DNA of 64,000 nt from Streptomyces griseoluteus (GTDB lineage Bacteria; Actinomycetota; Actinomycetes; Streptomycetales; Streptomycetaceae): NCBI RefSeq assembly GCF_004784465.1, contig NZ_SRRU01000001.1, positions 1,054,001 through 1,118,000 on the forward strand, written 5' to 3'. Below are positions 55,586 to 64,000 of the stretch, one piece after another. The first letter of the stretch is position 1, and every line of letters begins with the position of its first letter. The position numbers were made by a program, and so were the translations under genes. Under the pieces are notes generated by a model that saw nothing but the letters and a program-made list of their open reading frames with translations, made no database searches and had not been told where the DNA came from.

Positions 55586-56920
55586 TCAGATGCGCGAGAA
55601 AGCCTGCTCGATGACGTCCAGGCCCTCGTTGAGCAGGTCCTCGCCGATGACCAGCGGGGGCAGGAAGCGCAGCACGTTGCCGTAGGTGCCGCAGGTCAGG
55701 ACCAGCAGGCCCTCCTGGTGGCACGCCTTGGCCAGCGCGGCGGCGGCCTCCGCGTTCGGCTCCTTGGTGTCGCGGTCCTTGACCAGCTCGATGGCGATCA
55801 TCGCGCCCCGGCCCCGGATGTCACCGATGATGTCGAACTTCTCGGCCATGGTGGCGAGGCGGCCCTTCATGACCTCCTCGATGCGCTTGGCCTTGCCGTT
55901 GAGGTCCTGCTCCTTCATCGTCTCGATCGCGCCGAGCGCGGCGGCGCAGGCCACCGGGTTGCCGCCGTAGGTGCCGCCGAGGCCGCCCGCGTGCGCGGCG
56001 TCCATGATCTCGGCGCGGCCCGTCACGGCGGCGAGCGGCAGACCGCCCGCGATGCCCTTGGCGGTGGTGATCAGGTCCGGGACGATGCCCTCGTCCTCGC
56101 ACGCGAACCACTGGCCGGTACGGCAGAAGCCGGACTGGATCTCGTCGGCGACGAAGACGATGCCGTTGTCGTTGGCGAACTTCACGATCTCCGGCAGGAA
56201 GCCCTTGGCGGGCTCGATGAAGCCGCCCTCACCGAGCACCGGCTCGATGATGATCGCGGCCACGTTGTCCGCGCCGACCTGCTTGGTGATCTGCTCGATC
56301 GCCTGCTTGGCGGCCTCCGGACCCGCGTTCTCCGGGCCGGTGGGCCAGCGGTAGGCGTAGGCCACCGGCACCCGGTAGACCTCGGGCGCGAACGGGCCGA
56401 AGCCGTTCTTGTACGGCATGTTCTTCGCCGTCAGCGCCATCGTGAGGTTCGTACGGCCGTGGTAGCCGTGGTCGAACACCACGACCGCCTGGCGCTTGGT
56501 GTGGGCGCGGGCGATCTTCACCGCGTTCTCGACGGCCTCGGCGCCCGAGTTGAACAGCGCCGACTTCTTCGGGTGGTCACCCGGCGTCAGCTCCGCGAGG
56601 GCCTCGGCGACCTCCACGTAGCCCTCGTACGGGGTGACCATGAAACAGGTGTGGGTGAAGTCGGCGAGCTGGGCGCTCGCGCGGCGCACCACGGCCTCGG
56701 CGGAGGCGCCCACCGAGGTCACGGCGATGCCGGAGCCGAAGTCGATCAGGCTGTTGCCGTCGACGTCCTCGATGACACCGCCGCCGGCGCGCGTGACGAA
56801 GACCGGCAGCGTGGAGCCCACGCCCTGGGCGACGACCGCGGTGCGGCGGGCCTGAAGCTCCTGCGACTTCGGGCCGGGAATGGCGGTGACGACGCGGCGC
56901 TCCTGCGGAAGTGCGGTCAT
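55586..56920 (-). CDS. gabT: 4-aminobutyrate (GABA) aminotransferase
   Basis: GabT moves the amino group of GABA to 2-oxoglutarate, giving succinate semialdehyde. The 444-residue class III aminotransferase has FNSGAEAVENAVKIAR for phosphate binding, DHGYHGRTNLTMALTAK, VADEIQSGFCRTGQWFA with the PLP-ring Asp, and the Schiff-base lysine in TTAKGIAGGLPLA (about residue 289). It is separate from the polyamine aminotransferase at 30221, which it resembles only at family level. GABA from the polyamine genes would feed it. It is divergent from the TraG-like ATPase, with about 245 bases between. Confidence 0.95.
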   Translation of the reverse strand: MTALPQERRVVTAIPGPKSQELQARRTAVVAQGVGSTLPVFVTRAGGGVIEDVDGNSLIDFGSGIAVTSVGASAEAVVRRASAQLADFTHTCFMVTPYEGYVEVAEALAELTPGDHPKKSALFNSGAEAVENAVKIARAHTKRQAVVVFDHGYHGRTNLTMALTAKNMPYKNGFGPFAPEVYRVPVAYAYRWPTGPENAGPEAAKQAIEQITKQVGADNVAAIIIEPVLGEGGFIEPAKGFLPEIVKFANDNGIVFVADEIQSGFCRTGQWFACEDEGIVPDLITTAKGIAGGLPLAAVTGRAEIMDAAHAGGLGGTYGGNPVACAAALGAIETMKEQDLNGKAKRIEEVMKGRLATMAEKFDIIGDIRGRGAMIAIELVKDRDTKEPNAEAAAALAKACHQEGLLVLTCGTYGNVLRFLPPLVIGEDLLNEGLDVIEQAFSRI

Positions 56921-57166
56921 GCGGGGCTCCTGGGGGTATTACGGACGCTTGCCTTCTTTTCCCGCAGGCTAAGACGGGTGCCGTGGGGTGGGCATGCTCC
57001 ATGTGGGCGTTGTCGGCGGGGCCCATTGTCCGTGGTGGACATGGCGGGCCGGGCCCTCGGCGCGGCCGGACACCGGACGTCGGCCGCGTAAACGGTGAAC
57101 TCCCCTTGCGGGGGCGTTAGATTGACTCGCTGATGGTGACGGACCGGCTGGTCAGGGGGCAGGGCG

Positions 57167-59293
57167 ATGGACAGCGAAGGTACGCGGGACACGCGGGCCA
57201 CCCATACGGGCCCGGTGCCGCGCCCGACGCGGCCCCCGGAAGGGTCCCCGCCGCCCATGCCCACGATGCCACCCGGAGCCCCGCCCCGCCCGGACGGCTC
57301 GGCCTTCCTCGCCTGGCTGCGCGCCGCCCGGCCCGCCGCCGCGCCCGGTGTGTGGCGCCTCGGACACCGGCCCCGGCCGGAGACCGAGCCCGAGCTGACC
57401 CCCGCCCGGCAGCTGCTCAGCGGGGCCGTGATCGCGTTCCTGGTCGGCTGGCTGGTGTGGTCGCTGCTGTGGAACGGCTACCTCGGCGGCTGGTGGGTGC
57501 TGCCACTGGAGCTGTTCACCCCGGACTCCTGGCGCGAGGGCAACGACCGCGTCGGCAACGCCGTCCTGTGGTACTCGTACTACACCCTCATCGCCCTCGC
57601 CATCCTCTTCGTCGTGGCCCGGATCGGGCGCTGGGGCGAGGTCTGGCGGCGGTTCGGACCGCCGGCCTGGGTCACGTCCGCCACCCCCGCCGAACCGCCG
57701 CCGCCCGCGCCCGGCGAGGACCCCGCGGACTGGCCCGAGCTGCGCGCCCACGGTGCGCACGAGGCCGCCGAACGGCTCGCCGCCGAGGCGCGCACCGGGC
57801 TCATGCGCGATGTCGACCACGCCCGGATCGGCCGCGCCTGGCAGGGCGTGCGCTCCGGGACGAACACGCTGGCCGCCTTCACCGGAGCCGTCCTGCGCGA
57901 CGGCTCCGCCGCCTGCCCGCACCCCTCCGGCGACCGCGACCTGCCCGCCCGGCAGGCCCGGCACGACCTGCTCACCGGCCAGGTACGGCTCGGCACCGCG
58001 GCCGACGACCCCCGCAACCCGTACCAGTACCGGGGTGCCGGACTCGCCCTCGGCACCGACCTGCTCGGCACCTCCCTGGTCGCCGTCGGCCCGGCCGGCT
58101 CCGGCAAGACCGGCAGCCTCGTGAAGCCGCTCGCCGAGTCCCTCTGCCTGCACGCCCTCGCCGGCCGCGCCGCCGTGGTCAGCGTCGGAGCCGCGGGCGC
58201 CGGGATCGGCCCGGCCGAGGCGTACGACGTGGTGGTCCGCGTCGGCCATCCCGACTCCGTCTACGACCTCGACCTCTACGGCGGCACCACCGACCCCGAC
58301 GAGGCGGCCGCGATACTCGCCGAGGCCCTCGTCGGCGACCTCGCCGACCCGCACCCCGGCTCCGACAGCCGCCGCTCCACCACCGTCCTCGCGCAGTTGC
58401 TCGGCCCCTTCCGCGCCGTCCACCAGCGCTTCCCCTCCGTGCCCGAGCTGCGCCAGCTCCTCGACGGCGCCCCCGGCCCGATCGCCGCGCTGCGCAAGGC
58501 GCTCACCGAGACCGGGCACGCCTCGCTGCTGCGCGAACTCGACGCACGGGAGCGGCAGCAGGCGCACCCCGGTGACGTGGCCGCCGTGCTCGCGGACCAG
58601 GTCGCGCTGCTGGACCGGCCCGCGTTCGCCGCCTTCTTCGACACCTCCGGCGCCTCGCGGCCCTTCACCCTGAAGGCCCTCGACCACCCGGTCCGCGTCC
58701 GCATCGACCTGCCCCAGCGGGGCCACGCCGACGCCTCCCGCATCCTGGCCCGGCTGGTGCTGGCCCAGTTCACGGCCGCCGTCACCGCGCGCGAGGACCG
58801 CTCCCTCTTCGCCTGCCTGCTGCTCGACGAGGCGGCCGGGGTCGTCACCCCCGAGTCGGTGCGCGGCATCCAGCGGCTGCGTTCGGCGGGCGCGGGCGTC
58901 GTGCTCACGCTGCGCACCCTGGACGACGTACCCCGCCCGCTGCGTGGCCCGCTGCTCGGCGCGACCGGGTGCCGCATGGCGTTCTCCGGCCTCACTCCCT
59001 GGGACGGCCAGGACTTCGCCGAGGTCTGGGGCAAGGAGTGGATCGAGACCCGCGACGTCACCGACCGCCAGATCATCGCGGAGACCCCGGCGGGGAAGGC
59101 CGTACACATGCTCCGCCGCGTCATCACCGGCCAGGCCCCCACCGCCCGCGCGGTCACCGTCCGCCAGGTGGAGCGCGAGCGCTGGTCCGCCTCCGAGCTC
59201 GCCCACGCGGTCCCTCCGGGTCACGCGGTCCTCTCCCTCACGACGGTGCGGGGCGAGCACGCCCCGCCCCTGCTGGTGGACCTGAGGAGCTGA
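57167..59293 (+). CDS. membrane-anchored VirD4/TraG-like ATPase
   Basis: A 708-residue protein with a Pro-rich N-terminus, two membrane helices (about 83-105 and 138-160) and a large cytoplasmic ATPase domain with Walker A GPAGSGKTGS (about residue 309) and Walker B LFACLLLDEAAGV (about 548-560), plus an ASTPase-like sensor SAGAGVVLTLRTLDD. This is the layout of VirD4/TraG coupling proteins, but there are no relaxase, T4SS or mobility genes nearby, and the gene sits among core metabolic genes. Streptomycete chromosomes commonly carry such an orphan; its DNA or protein substrate is unknown. The ATG follows GGGGGCAGGGCG. Confidence 0.85.
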   Translation: MDSEGTRDTRATHTGPVPRPTRPPEGSPPPMPTMPPGAPPRPDGSAFLAWLRAARPAAAPGVWRLGHRPRPETEPELTPARQLLSGAVIAFLVGWLVWSLLWNGYLGGWWVLPLELFTPDSWREGNDRVGNAVLWYSYYTLIALAILFVVARIGRWGEVWRRFGPPAWVTSATPAEPPPPAPGEDPADWPELRAHGAHEAAERLAAEARTGLMRDVDHARIGRAWQGVRSGTNTLAAFTGAVLRDGSAACPHPSGDRDLPARQARHDLLTGQVRLGTAADDPRNPYQYRGAGLALGTDLLGTSLVAVGPAGSGKTGSLVKPLAESLCLHALAGRAAVVSVGAAGAGIGPAEAYDVVVRVGHPDSVYDLDLYGGTTDPDEAAAILAEALVGDLADPHPGSDSRRSTTVLAQLLGPFRAVHQRFPSVPELRQLLDGAPGPIAALRKALTETGHASLLRELDARERQQAHPGDVAAVLADQVALLDRPAFAAFFDTSGASRPFTLKALDHPVRVRIDLPQRGHADASRILARLVLAQFTAAVTAREDRSLFACLLLDEAAGVVTPESVRGIQRLRSAGAGVVLTLRTLDDVPRPLRGPLLGATGCRMAFSGLTPWDGQDFAEVWGKEWIETRDVTDRQIIAETPAGKAVHMLRRVITGQAPTARAVTVRQVERERWSASELAHAVPPGHAVLSLTTVRGEHAPPLLVDLRS

Positions 59294-59414
59294 ACGGAGG
59301 TCCGCGACCGTACGGTGAGGCAGAATCGAGGTGGGCCGTTCATACGTTGCGGCCAAGAGATGACTGCTCCCGGTCGGCGCGACGGTGCGCCGGCCGCCCC
59401 GACCTGAAGGTCTC

Positions 59415-60998
59415 ATGCCGCCGACGCTCGCCTCGCTCGTCCACCACTCCGCGCTGAAGCTGACGGTCCGCGCGGGGGAGGACCGCCTCGACGTGCCCGT
59501 GCGCTGGGCGCATGTCAGCGAGCTGGCCGACCCCGTGCCGTACATGGAGGGCGGGGAGCTGCTGCTGATCACCGCGCTCAAGCTGGACGCGGAGGACCCC
59601 GAGGCGATGCGGCGGTACGTGAAGCGGCTGGTCGGCGCGGGCGTCGTCGGCCTGGGCTTCGCGGTCGGCGTCAACTACGACGACATCCCCGAGGCGCTGG
59701 TGCAGGCCGCCCGGCTGGAGGGGCTGCCCCTGCTGGAGGTGCCCCGGCGCACCCCGTTCCTCGCCATCAGCAAGGCCGTCTCCGCCGCCATCGCCGCCGA
59801 CCAGTACCGCGCCGTCACCGCGGGCTTCGCCGCCCAGCGCGAGCTGACCCGGCAGGCGCTCACCACCGGTCCGGAGGGCCTGCTCGCCGCGCTCGCCGCG
59901 CAGGTCGACGGCTGGGCCGCGCTGTACGACGCGTCCGGCGCCGTCGTCGCCGCCGCGCCCGAGTGGGCGGGACGCCGGGCCGCCCGGCTCACCGCCGACG
60001 TCGAGCGGCTGCGGGAACGCCCCGCTCCCGCCTCCTCGGTGGTCGCCGCCCCCGACACCGAGGACCGCATCGAGCTGCACTCGCTGGGCACCGGCCGCCG
60101 CCCCCGCGCCGCACTCGCCGTCGGCACCGCGGCCGCACCGGGCACCGCCGAGCGCTACGCCGTGCACTCCGCCATCGCCCTGCTCACTCTCACCACCGAG
60201 CGCTCCCGCTCCCTGCACGCCGCCGAACAGCGGGTCGGTGCGGCCGTACTGCGGATGCTGCTCGCCGGCGAGCCCGACCACGCCCGCGCGGTCGCCGGCG
60301 ACCTGTACGGCGGCCTGCTGGACGCGCCGTTCCGGTTGCTGGTCGCCGAGTCCGCGCCGCGGCAGGGGACGGACGGCGATCCGCTGGACGCGCTCGCGGA
60401 GGCCGCCGAGTCCGCCGCCGCCCGCTCCGGCGAAGCCGTGCTGGTGGTACCCGAGCGGGACCGGCTGGTGGTGCTGGCCACCGACGGCGGTGCGGCCGTC
60501 ACCGCCTGCACGGCCTACGCGGGCGCGCTGGAGGCGGCCCGCCTCGTCCCGGAGTCCAAGGGTGGTGACAACGACGCACTCGTGGTCGGCCTCTCCGCCC
60601 CGGCGGGCCCCATAGCGGCCGCCTCCGCCTACCGCCAGGCCGAGCAGGCACTCTCGGTGGCCCGGCGGCGCGGCCGGGTCCTGGTCGAGCACGAGCACGT
60701 GGCGGCCGGCTCGGTCCTCCCGCTGCTGGCCGACGACGCGGTACGCGCCTTCGCCGACGGCCTGCTGCGGGCGCTGCGCGACCACGACGCCACCGGGCGC
60801 GGGGACCTCGTCGCCTCGCTGCGGGCGTGGCTGTCCCGGCACGGGCAGTGGGACGCGGCCGCCGCCGACCTCGGCGTGCACCGGCACACCCTGCGTTACC
60901 GGATGCGCCGGGTCGAGGAGATCCTCGGCCGTTCGCTGGACGACCCGGACGTCCGGATGGAGCTGTGGCTGGCGCTGAAGGCGACCTCGGGGGAGTAG
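59415..60998 (+). CDS. PucR family transcriptional regulator (possible GabR role)
   Basis: A 527-residue regulator with an N-terminal PucR domain (MPPTLASLVHHSALKLTVRA to about 125), a central GGDEF-like/CdaR domain, and a C-terminal PucR helix-turn-helix LGVHRHTLRYRMRRVEEILG (about residues 490-509). The ATG at 59415 starts the conserved domain. PucR-type regulators activate purine, amino-acid and GABA catabolism; in corynebacteria a PucR-type GabR activates gabTDP (from memory). Its position between gabT and an aldehyde dehydrogenase suggests it controls them. Confidence 0.9.
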   Translation: MPPTLASLVHHSALKLTVRAGEDRLDVPVRWAHVSELADPVPYMEGGELLLITALKLDAEDPEAMRRYVKRLVGAGVVGLGFAVGVNYDDIPEALVQAARLEGLPLLEVPRRTPFLAISKAVSAAIAADQYRAVTAGFAAQRELTRQALTTGPEGLLAALAAQVDGWAALYDASGAVVAAAPEWAGRRAARLTADVERLRERPAPASSVVAAPDTEDRIELHSLGTGRRPRAALAVGTAAAPGTAERYAVHSAIALLTLTTERSRSLHAAEQRVGAAVLRMLLAGEPDHARAVAGDLYGGLLDAPFRLLVAESAPRQGTDGDPLDALAEAAESAAARSGEAVLVVPERDRLVVLATDGGAAVTACTAYAGALEAARLVPESKGGDNDALVVGLSAPAGPIAAASAYRQAEQALSVARRRGRVLVEHEHVAAGSVLPLLADDAVRAFADGLLRALRDHDATGRGDLVASLRAWLSRHGQWDAAAADLGVHRHTLRYRMRRVEEILGRSLDDPDVRMELWLALKATSGE

Positions 60999-61135
60999 CC
61001 GCCCCCGCGCCCACCCCGCCGAACCGGCGCATCGGCCACCCGTTTCCGTACGACTCGGACAAGCGACCGCCGCGCCTGCCCGCCCTACCGTGGATCACGC
61101 ACATCACCCCCGACGCGGAAGGGCCGGACCCGCAC

Positions 61136-62581
61136 ATGACCTCCACCCACGCCTTCTGGCTGGCCGGCCGCCAGGCCACCGGCGAGGACAGCTTCGACGT
61201 CTCCTCCCCGTGGGACGGCCGCGTCGTCGGCCGGGCGAGCGTGCCCACCGACGCCCAGGTCGAAGAGGCCGTGGCCGCCGCGTACGCGGTCCGCGACGAG
61301 TTCGCCGCCGTCCCCGCGCACGTCCGCGCCACCGCCCTCGACCACGTCGCGGGGCGGCTGGCCGAGCGCACCGAGGAGATCGCCCAGCTGATCTCCGGCG
61401 AGAACGGCAAGCCCATCAAGTGGGCGCGCGGCGAGGTCGCCCGCGCCGTCTCCGTGTTCCGGCTCGCGGCCGAGGAGGCCCGGCGGTTCAACGGCGGCGA
61501 GGCCCAGCGACTCGACACCGACGCGGGCGGCCAGGGCCGCATGGCGCTGGTCCGCCGTTTCCCCAAGGGCGTCGTCCTCGGCATCGCGCCGTTCAACTTC
61601 CCGCTGAACCTGTGCGCGCACAAGGTCGCCCCGGCCATCGCCGCCGGTGTCCCGATCATCCTCAAGCCCGCCCCGGCCACCCCGCTGTCGGGCCTGGTCA
61701 TCGGCGAGCTGCTGGCCGAGACCGACCTGCCCGCCGGGTCCTGGAGCGTCCTGCCGGTCGCCAACGACAAGATGCCCGCGCTGGTCCAGGACGAGCGCCT
61801 CCCGGTGATCTCCTTCACCGGCTCCGAGCAGGTCGGTTACGCGATCATGGACTCGGTGCCGCGCAAGCACTGCACGCTGGAGCTGGGCGGGAACGGCGCG
61901 GCCGTCGTCCTCGGCGACTGGGCGAGCGACGCCGACCTGGACTGGGCCGCGAGCCGCATCGCCACCTTCTCCAACTACCAGGGCGGCCAGTCCTGCATCT
62001 CGGTGCAGCGCGTGATCGTGGACGGCGCGGTGTACGAGCGGCTGCTGCCGCGCATCGTCGCCGCCGTCGAGGCCCAGGTCACCGGTGACCCCGCCGACGA
62101 CAAGACCGAGGTCGGCCCGCTGGTCAGCGAGGCCGCAGCGCAGCGCGTCGAGTCCTGGGTGAACGAGGCCGTCGAGCTGGGCGCCACCCTGCTCACCGGC
62201 GGCGAGCGCGACGGCGCCACCTACGCGCCGACCGTCCTCACCGACGTGCCGGCCGGCGCCACCCTTGCCACCGAGGAGGTCTTCGGACCGGTCCTCACCG
62301 TCACGAAGGTCGACGGCGAGGCCGAGGCGTTCGCCGCGGTCAACGACTCCAAGTACGGCCTCCAGGCGGGCGTGTTCACCCACGACATCCAGGCCGCGTT
62401 CCGCGCCCACCGCGCCCTCGAGGTCGGTGGCGTCGTCATCGGCGACGTCCCGTCCTACCGCGCGGACCAGATGCCGTACGGCGGCGCCAAGCAGTCCGGC
62501 GTCGGCCGCGAGGGCGTCCGCTCCGCGATGGACGACTACACCTACGAGCGCGTCCTGGTCCTCACGGGCCTCGCACTCTGA
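61136..62581 (+). CDS. aldehyde dehydrogenase, candidate succinate semialdehyde dehydrogenase
   Basis: A 481-residue aldehyde dehydrogenase with GIAPFNFPLNLCAHK, FTGSEQVG, LELGGNGA (base Glu) and the catalytic Cys in YQGGQSCISVQRV (about residue 284). It differs in subtype from the two polyamine-linked paralogues and resembles the lactaldehyde/non-phosphorylating group. Next to PucR and near gabT it could be the GabD of the GABA pathway, but sequence alone does not prove the substrate. The ATG is preceded by only a weak ribosome binding site. A strong terminator follows 25 bases after the stop. Confidence 0.88.
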   Translation: MTSTHAFWLAGRQATGEDSFDVSSPWDGRVVGRASVPTDAQVEEAVAAAYAVRDEFAAVPAHVRATALDHVAGRLAERTEEIAQLISGENGKPIKWARGEVARAVSVFRLAAEEARRFNGGEAQRLDTDAGGQGRMALVRRFPKGVVLGIAPFNFPLNLCAHKVAPAIAAGVPIILKPAPATPLSGLVIGELLAETDLPAGSWSVLPVANDKMPALVQDERLPVISFTGSEQVGYAIMDSVPRKHCTLELGGNGAAVVLGDWASDADLDWAASRIATFSNYQGGQSCISVQRVIVDGAVYERLLPRIVAAVEAQVTGDPADDKTEVGPLVSEAAAQRVESWVNEAVELGATLLTGGERDGATYAPTVLTDVPAGATLATEEVFGPVLTVTKVDGEAEAFAAVNDSKYGLQAGVFTHDIQAAFRAHRALEVGGVVIGDVPSYRADQMPYGGAKQSGVGREGVRSAMDDYTYERVLVLTGLAL

Positions 62582-62606
62582 CCTGCCACGGACAGGTCAC
62601 CACCGG

Positions 62607-62643
62607 AACGGCCGGAGCCCGCTGTGCGGGGGCTCCGGCCGTT
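62607..62643 (+). terminator. terminator after the aldehyde dehydrogenase
   Basis: Perfect 14-bp arms AACGGCCGGAGCCC (62607-62620) and GGGCTCCGGCCGTT (62630-62643), loop of 9 bases, followed by CTGTTCT. Confidence 0.88.
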
Positions 62644-62668
62644 CTGTTCTGCGCATTTGACAGGCGAC

Positions 62669-62686
62669 ACCGATCGCGCGATCGGT
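62669..62686. promoter_or_regulatory. 18-bp perfect palindrome, candidate operator
   Basis: ACCGATCGCGCGATCGGT is a perfect palindrome, typical of dimeric repressor (TetR/GntR-like) sites. A TTGACA hexamer (62657-62662) lies immediately upstream, so a repressor bound here would cover the promoter spacer. It is 140 bases upstream of the formate/nitrite-type transporter gene. Confidence 0.6.
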
Positions 62687-62700
62687 TTGGCCTCTTAAGT

Positions 62701-62721
62701 CCGATAAAGAACACCTATCGG
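62701..62721. promoter_or_regulatory. second inverted repeat upstream of the FNT gene
   Basis: CCGATA and TATCGG are perfect complements separated by 9 bases (centre AAGAACACC). It lies 14 bases after the 18-bp palindrome in an unusually AT-rich stretch. It may be a second operator or an activator site. Confidence 0.5.
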
Positions 62722-62823
62722 GCCATTGATTGCGCTTTTGACTTTTTCATGGGCACGGACGCACACTTTCCTCCGTATCGAGCCGCAGTTTGAGCGGACA
62801 TTCGCGAAAAGTGAGAAGGCATC

Positions 62824-63672
62824 GTGCCGATACCCATGGAAGACGCCCTGGACGAGCAGGTCGCCACCGCCCGGAGCAAGGCGAAGCTGCTCCGTTCCCC
62901 CGGCCGCTACCTGGTCCTCTCGGCGCTCGCCGGGGCCTTCATCGGCTTGGGTGTCGTGCTGATGGTCAGCGTGTCGGGCCCGCTCAGCGCCGCGCACTCG
63001 CCCTGGGTCAAGCTGGTCCAGGGCCTGGTCTTCGGTGTCGCGCTGACCCTGGTGATCTTCGCCGGCGGCGAGCTGGCGACCAGCAACATGATGACGATGG
63101 TCCAGGGCGCGGTCCGCCGGGCCCTGACGCCCCTCGCCGCGCTCTTTGTGATCGTCGGTTCCTTCGTCGGCAACCTGGCCGGCTCGGTCGCCCTCGGCTG
63201 GCTGGTCCACGCCTCCGGGGTGCTGGGCGTCGCGCCCGCTCCCGGAACGCCCGCCCCGGGTCTGGCCGGCCTGACCGGCATGCTCACCGCCAAGATGGCC
63301 GAGAGCGGCGAGGCGCTGTTCTTCCGCGGCGTGCTCTGCAACTTCCTGGTCTGCCTGACCGTGTGGATGGGCATGCGCACCCGCTCCGACGCCGCGAGGA
63401 TCATGCTGATCTTCGCGGGCATCCTGGCCTTCGTCGCCTCCGGCTTCGAGCACGTCGTCGCCAACATGACGACCTTCTCGCTCGGCCTCTTCGAGCACGT
63501 CCCCGGTGTGACCGTGGGCGCGTTCGCCCACGACCTCCTCTTCGTCGGCCTCGGCAACCTGGCCGGCGGCGGACTGCTGGTGGGCGTGGCGTACGCCGTC
63601 GCCGGCCGGCGCGGGACTCCGGCCGCGGCCGAGGAGCACAAGCCGCTGGTCCCGGCCCTCGAAACGGTCTGA
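62824..63672 (+). CDS. formate/nitrite transporter family channel
   Basis: A 282-residue FNT-family protein with six membrane helices that form pentameric anion channels. Recognisable parts are GAFIGLGVVLMVSVSG, GELATSNMMTMVQGAVRRAL (a family motif around residues 80-99), GVLCNFLVCLTVWM and EHVVANMTTFSLGLF with the pore-lining histidine region. The GTG follows GAGAAGG; an in-frame ATG lies 12 bases later. No formate or nitrite metabolic gene is near, so the transported anion (formate, nitrite, hydrosulfide) is undecided. An AT-rich control region with two palindromes precedes it. Confidence 0.9.
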   Translation: MPIPMEDALDEQVATARSKAKLLRSPGRYLVLSALAGAFIGLGVVLMVSVSGPLSAAHSPWVKLVQGLVFGVALTLVIFAGGELATSNMMTMVQGAVRRALTPLAALFVIVGSFVGNLAGSVALGWLVHASGVLGVAPAPGTPAPGLAGLTGMLTAKMAESGEALFFRGVLCNFLVCLTVWMGMRTRSDAARIMLIFAGILAFVASGFEHVVANMTTFSLGLFEHVPGVTVGAFAHDLLFVGLGNLAGGGLLVGVAYAVAGRRGTPAAAEEHKPLVPALETV

Positions 63673-63820
63673 GCGGCCCTGGTCCCCCCGCGCGGCCGTT
63701 CACCCGAACGGACGCGCAAGGGGTGGTGGGGCGGGCCCGATTCAGGTACCAACGATCCAGTAGCAACGGGTCGGTTACCAACGGTCCGCCAACATCCCTC
63801 TTCGCGGCGAGGTGAGCCTC

Positions 63821-64000
63821 ATGTCCGCCCCCACCACTCAACGCAGCAACGTCTCCGAGCGCGAGGCCCGGCAGGTGGCGGAGGCCGCCCGCGAGCAGAA
63901 CTGGCGCAAGCCCAGCTTCGCCAAGGAACTGTTCCTCGGGCGCTTCCGGCTCGACCTCATCCACCCCCACCCGCTCCCCGACGCCGAGAGCGTCCGGCGC
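63821..64000 (+). CDS. acyl-CoA dehydrogenase family protein (N-terminal part, cut by window end)
   Basis: The first 60 codons of a gene that runs off the window. MSAPTTQRSNVSEREARQVA continues through REQNWRKPSFAKELFLGRF to LIHPHPLPDAESVRR. From memory this matches the N-terminal region of a conserved large streptomycete acyl-CoA dehydrogenase, whose FAD and substrate domains would follow. The ATG is preceded by GGCGAGGTGAG. No catalytic residue can be checked in the visible part. Confidence 0.7.
   Translation, partial: MSAPTTQRSNVSEREARQVAEAAREQNWRKPSFAKELFLGRFRLDLIHPHPLPDAESVRR

Noticed and set aside
57167..59293. Conjugative element around the TraG-like ATPase
   Set aside because: No relaxase, integrase, att repeat or composition change is visible around it.

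Overview
The window is a stretch of high-GC actinobacterial chromosome, almost certainly from a Streptomyces. The evidence is the very strong G/C third-position bias, frequent GTG starts, four tandem type I signal peptidases, the sporulation sigma factor WhiG, an LAETG sortase substrate, a DasR-type chitinase operator and the gene order itself. From memory, not checked, that order matches the S. coelicolor SCO5590-SCO5690 neighbourhood.

Layout. (1) 0.1-3.7 kb: a SprT-like zinc protein, then the translation cluster rpsP-khpA-rimM-trmD-rplS. (2) 3.7-7.8 kb: signal peptidases sipW-sipX-sipY-sipZ and a Nudix hydrolase. (3) 7.9-11.5 kb: DUF2469, YraN, a ComM-like AAA+ protein and DprA. (4) 11.8-18.8 kb: whiG, a TetR regulator, a secreted M23 peptidase, then rpsB-tsf, pyrH, frr-cdsA. 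(5) 18.85-19.82 kb: a 928-bp insertion bounded by perfect 40-bp direct repeats, one of which is the 5' end of rlmN. It looks like a decayed or minimal integrative element whose only intact gene encodes a tiny secreted protein. (6) 20.9-24.9 kb: a TPP riboswitch with an attenuator hairpin in front of thiB-thiP-thiQ. (7) 24.9-30.0 kb: an LAETG surface protein, a LOG-family protein, a frameshifted P-loop kinase, a VOC protein and an ABC exporter with a degenerate ATPase signature.

(8) 30.2-52.1 kb holds the two halves of a polyamine uptake and degradation system. The first half is an aminotransferase, an Lrp/AsnC regulator, an aldehyde dehydrogenase and a broken PotD. The second is an aldehyde dehydrogenase, PotD-PotA-PotB-PotC and an FAD amine oxidase. 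The dead PotD beside the first dehydrogenase and the live PotD beside the second suggest an old duplication of a dehydrogenase-PotD pair. Between them lie an AraC/VOC pair, a UvrA-like ATPase, a divergent DUF305/LVIVD pair, a GDPD phosphodiesterase, a probable aminodeoxyfutalosine deaminase for menaquinone synthesis, and a NADAR protein. (9) 52.1-55.2 kb: a small protein with a hairpin-sequestered start, a GH18 chitinase with a DasR-type operator but a one-base frameshift, and a PAP2 phosphatase. (10) 55.5-62.6 kb: gabT, a membrane VirD4/TraG-like ATPase, a PucR regulator and an aldehyde dehydrogenase. GabT, PucR and the dehydrogenase together could take GABA, a product of polyamine breakdown, to succinate. 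(11) 62.6-64.0 kb: a formate/nitrite-type channel behind two palindromes, and the start of an acyl-CoA dehydrogenase cut by the window edge.

Three genes are visibly broken (a PotD homologue, a CPT-like kinase, the chitinase). The last two differ from an intact frame by a single base, so sequencing error must be excluded. No tRNA, rRNA or CRISPR array was seen. Basis: reading frames, motifs and repeats are seen directly; functions come from family knowledge; pathway assignments are inference.
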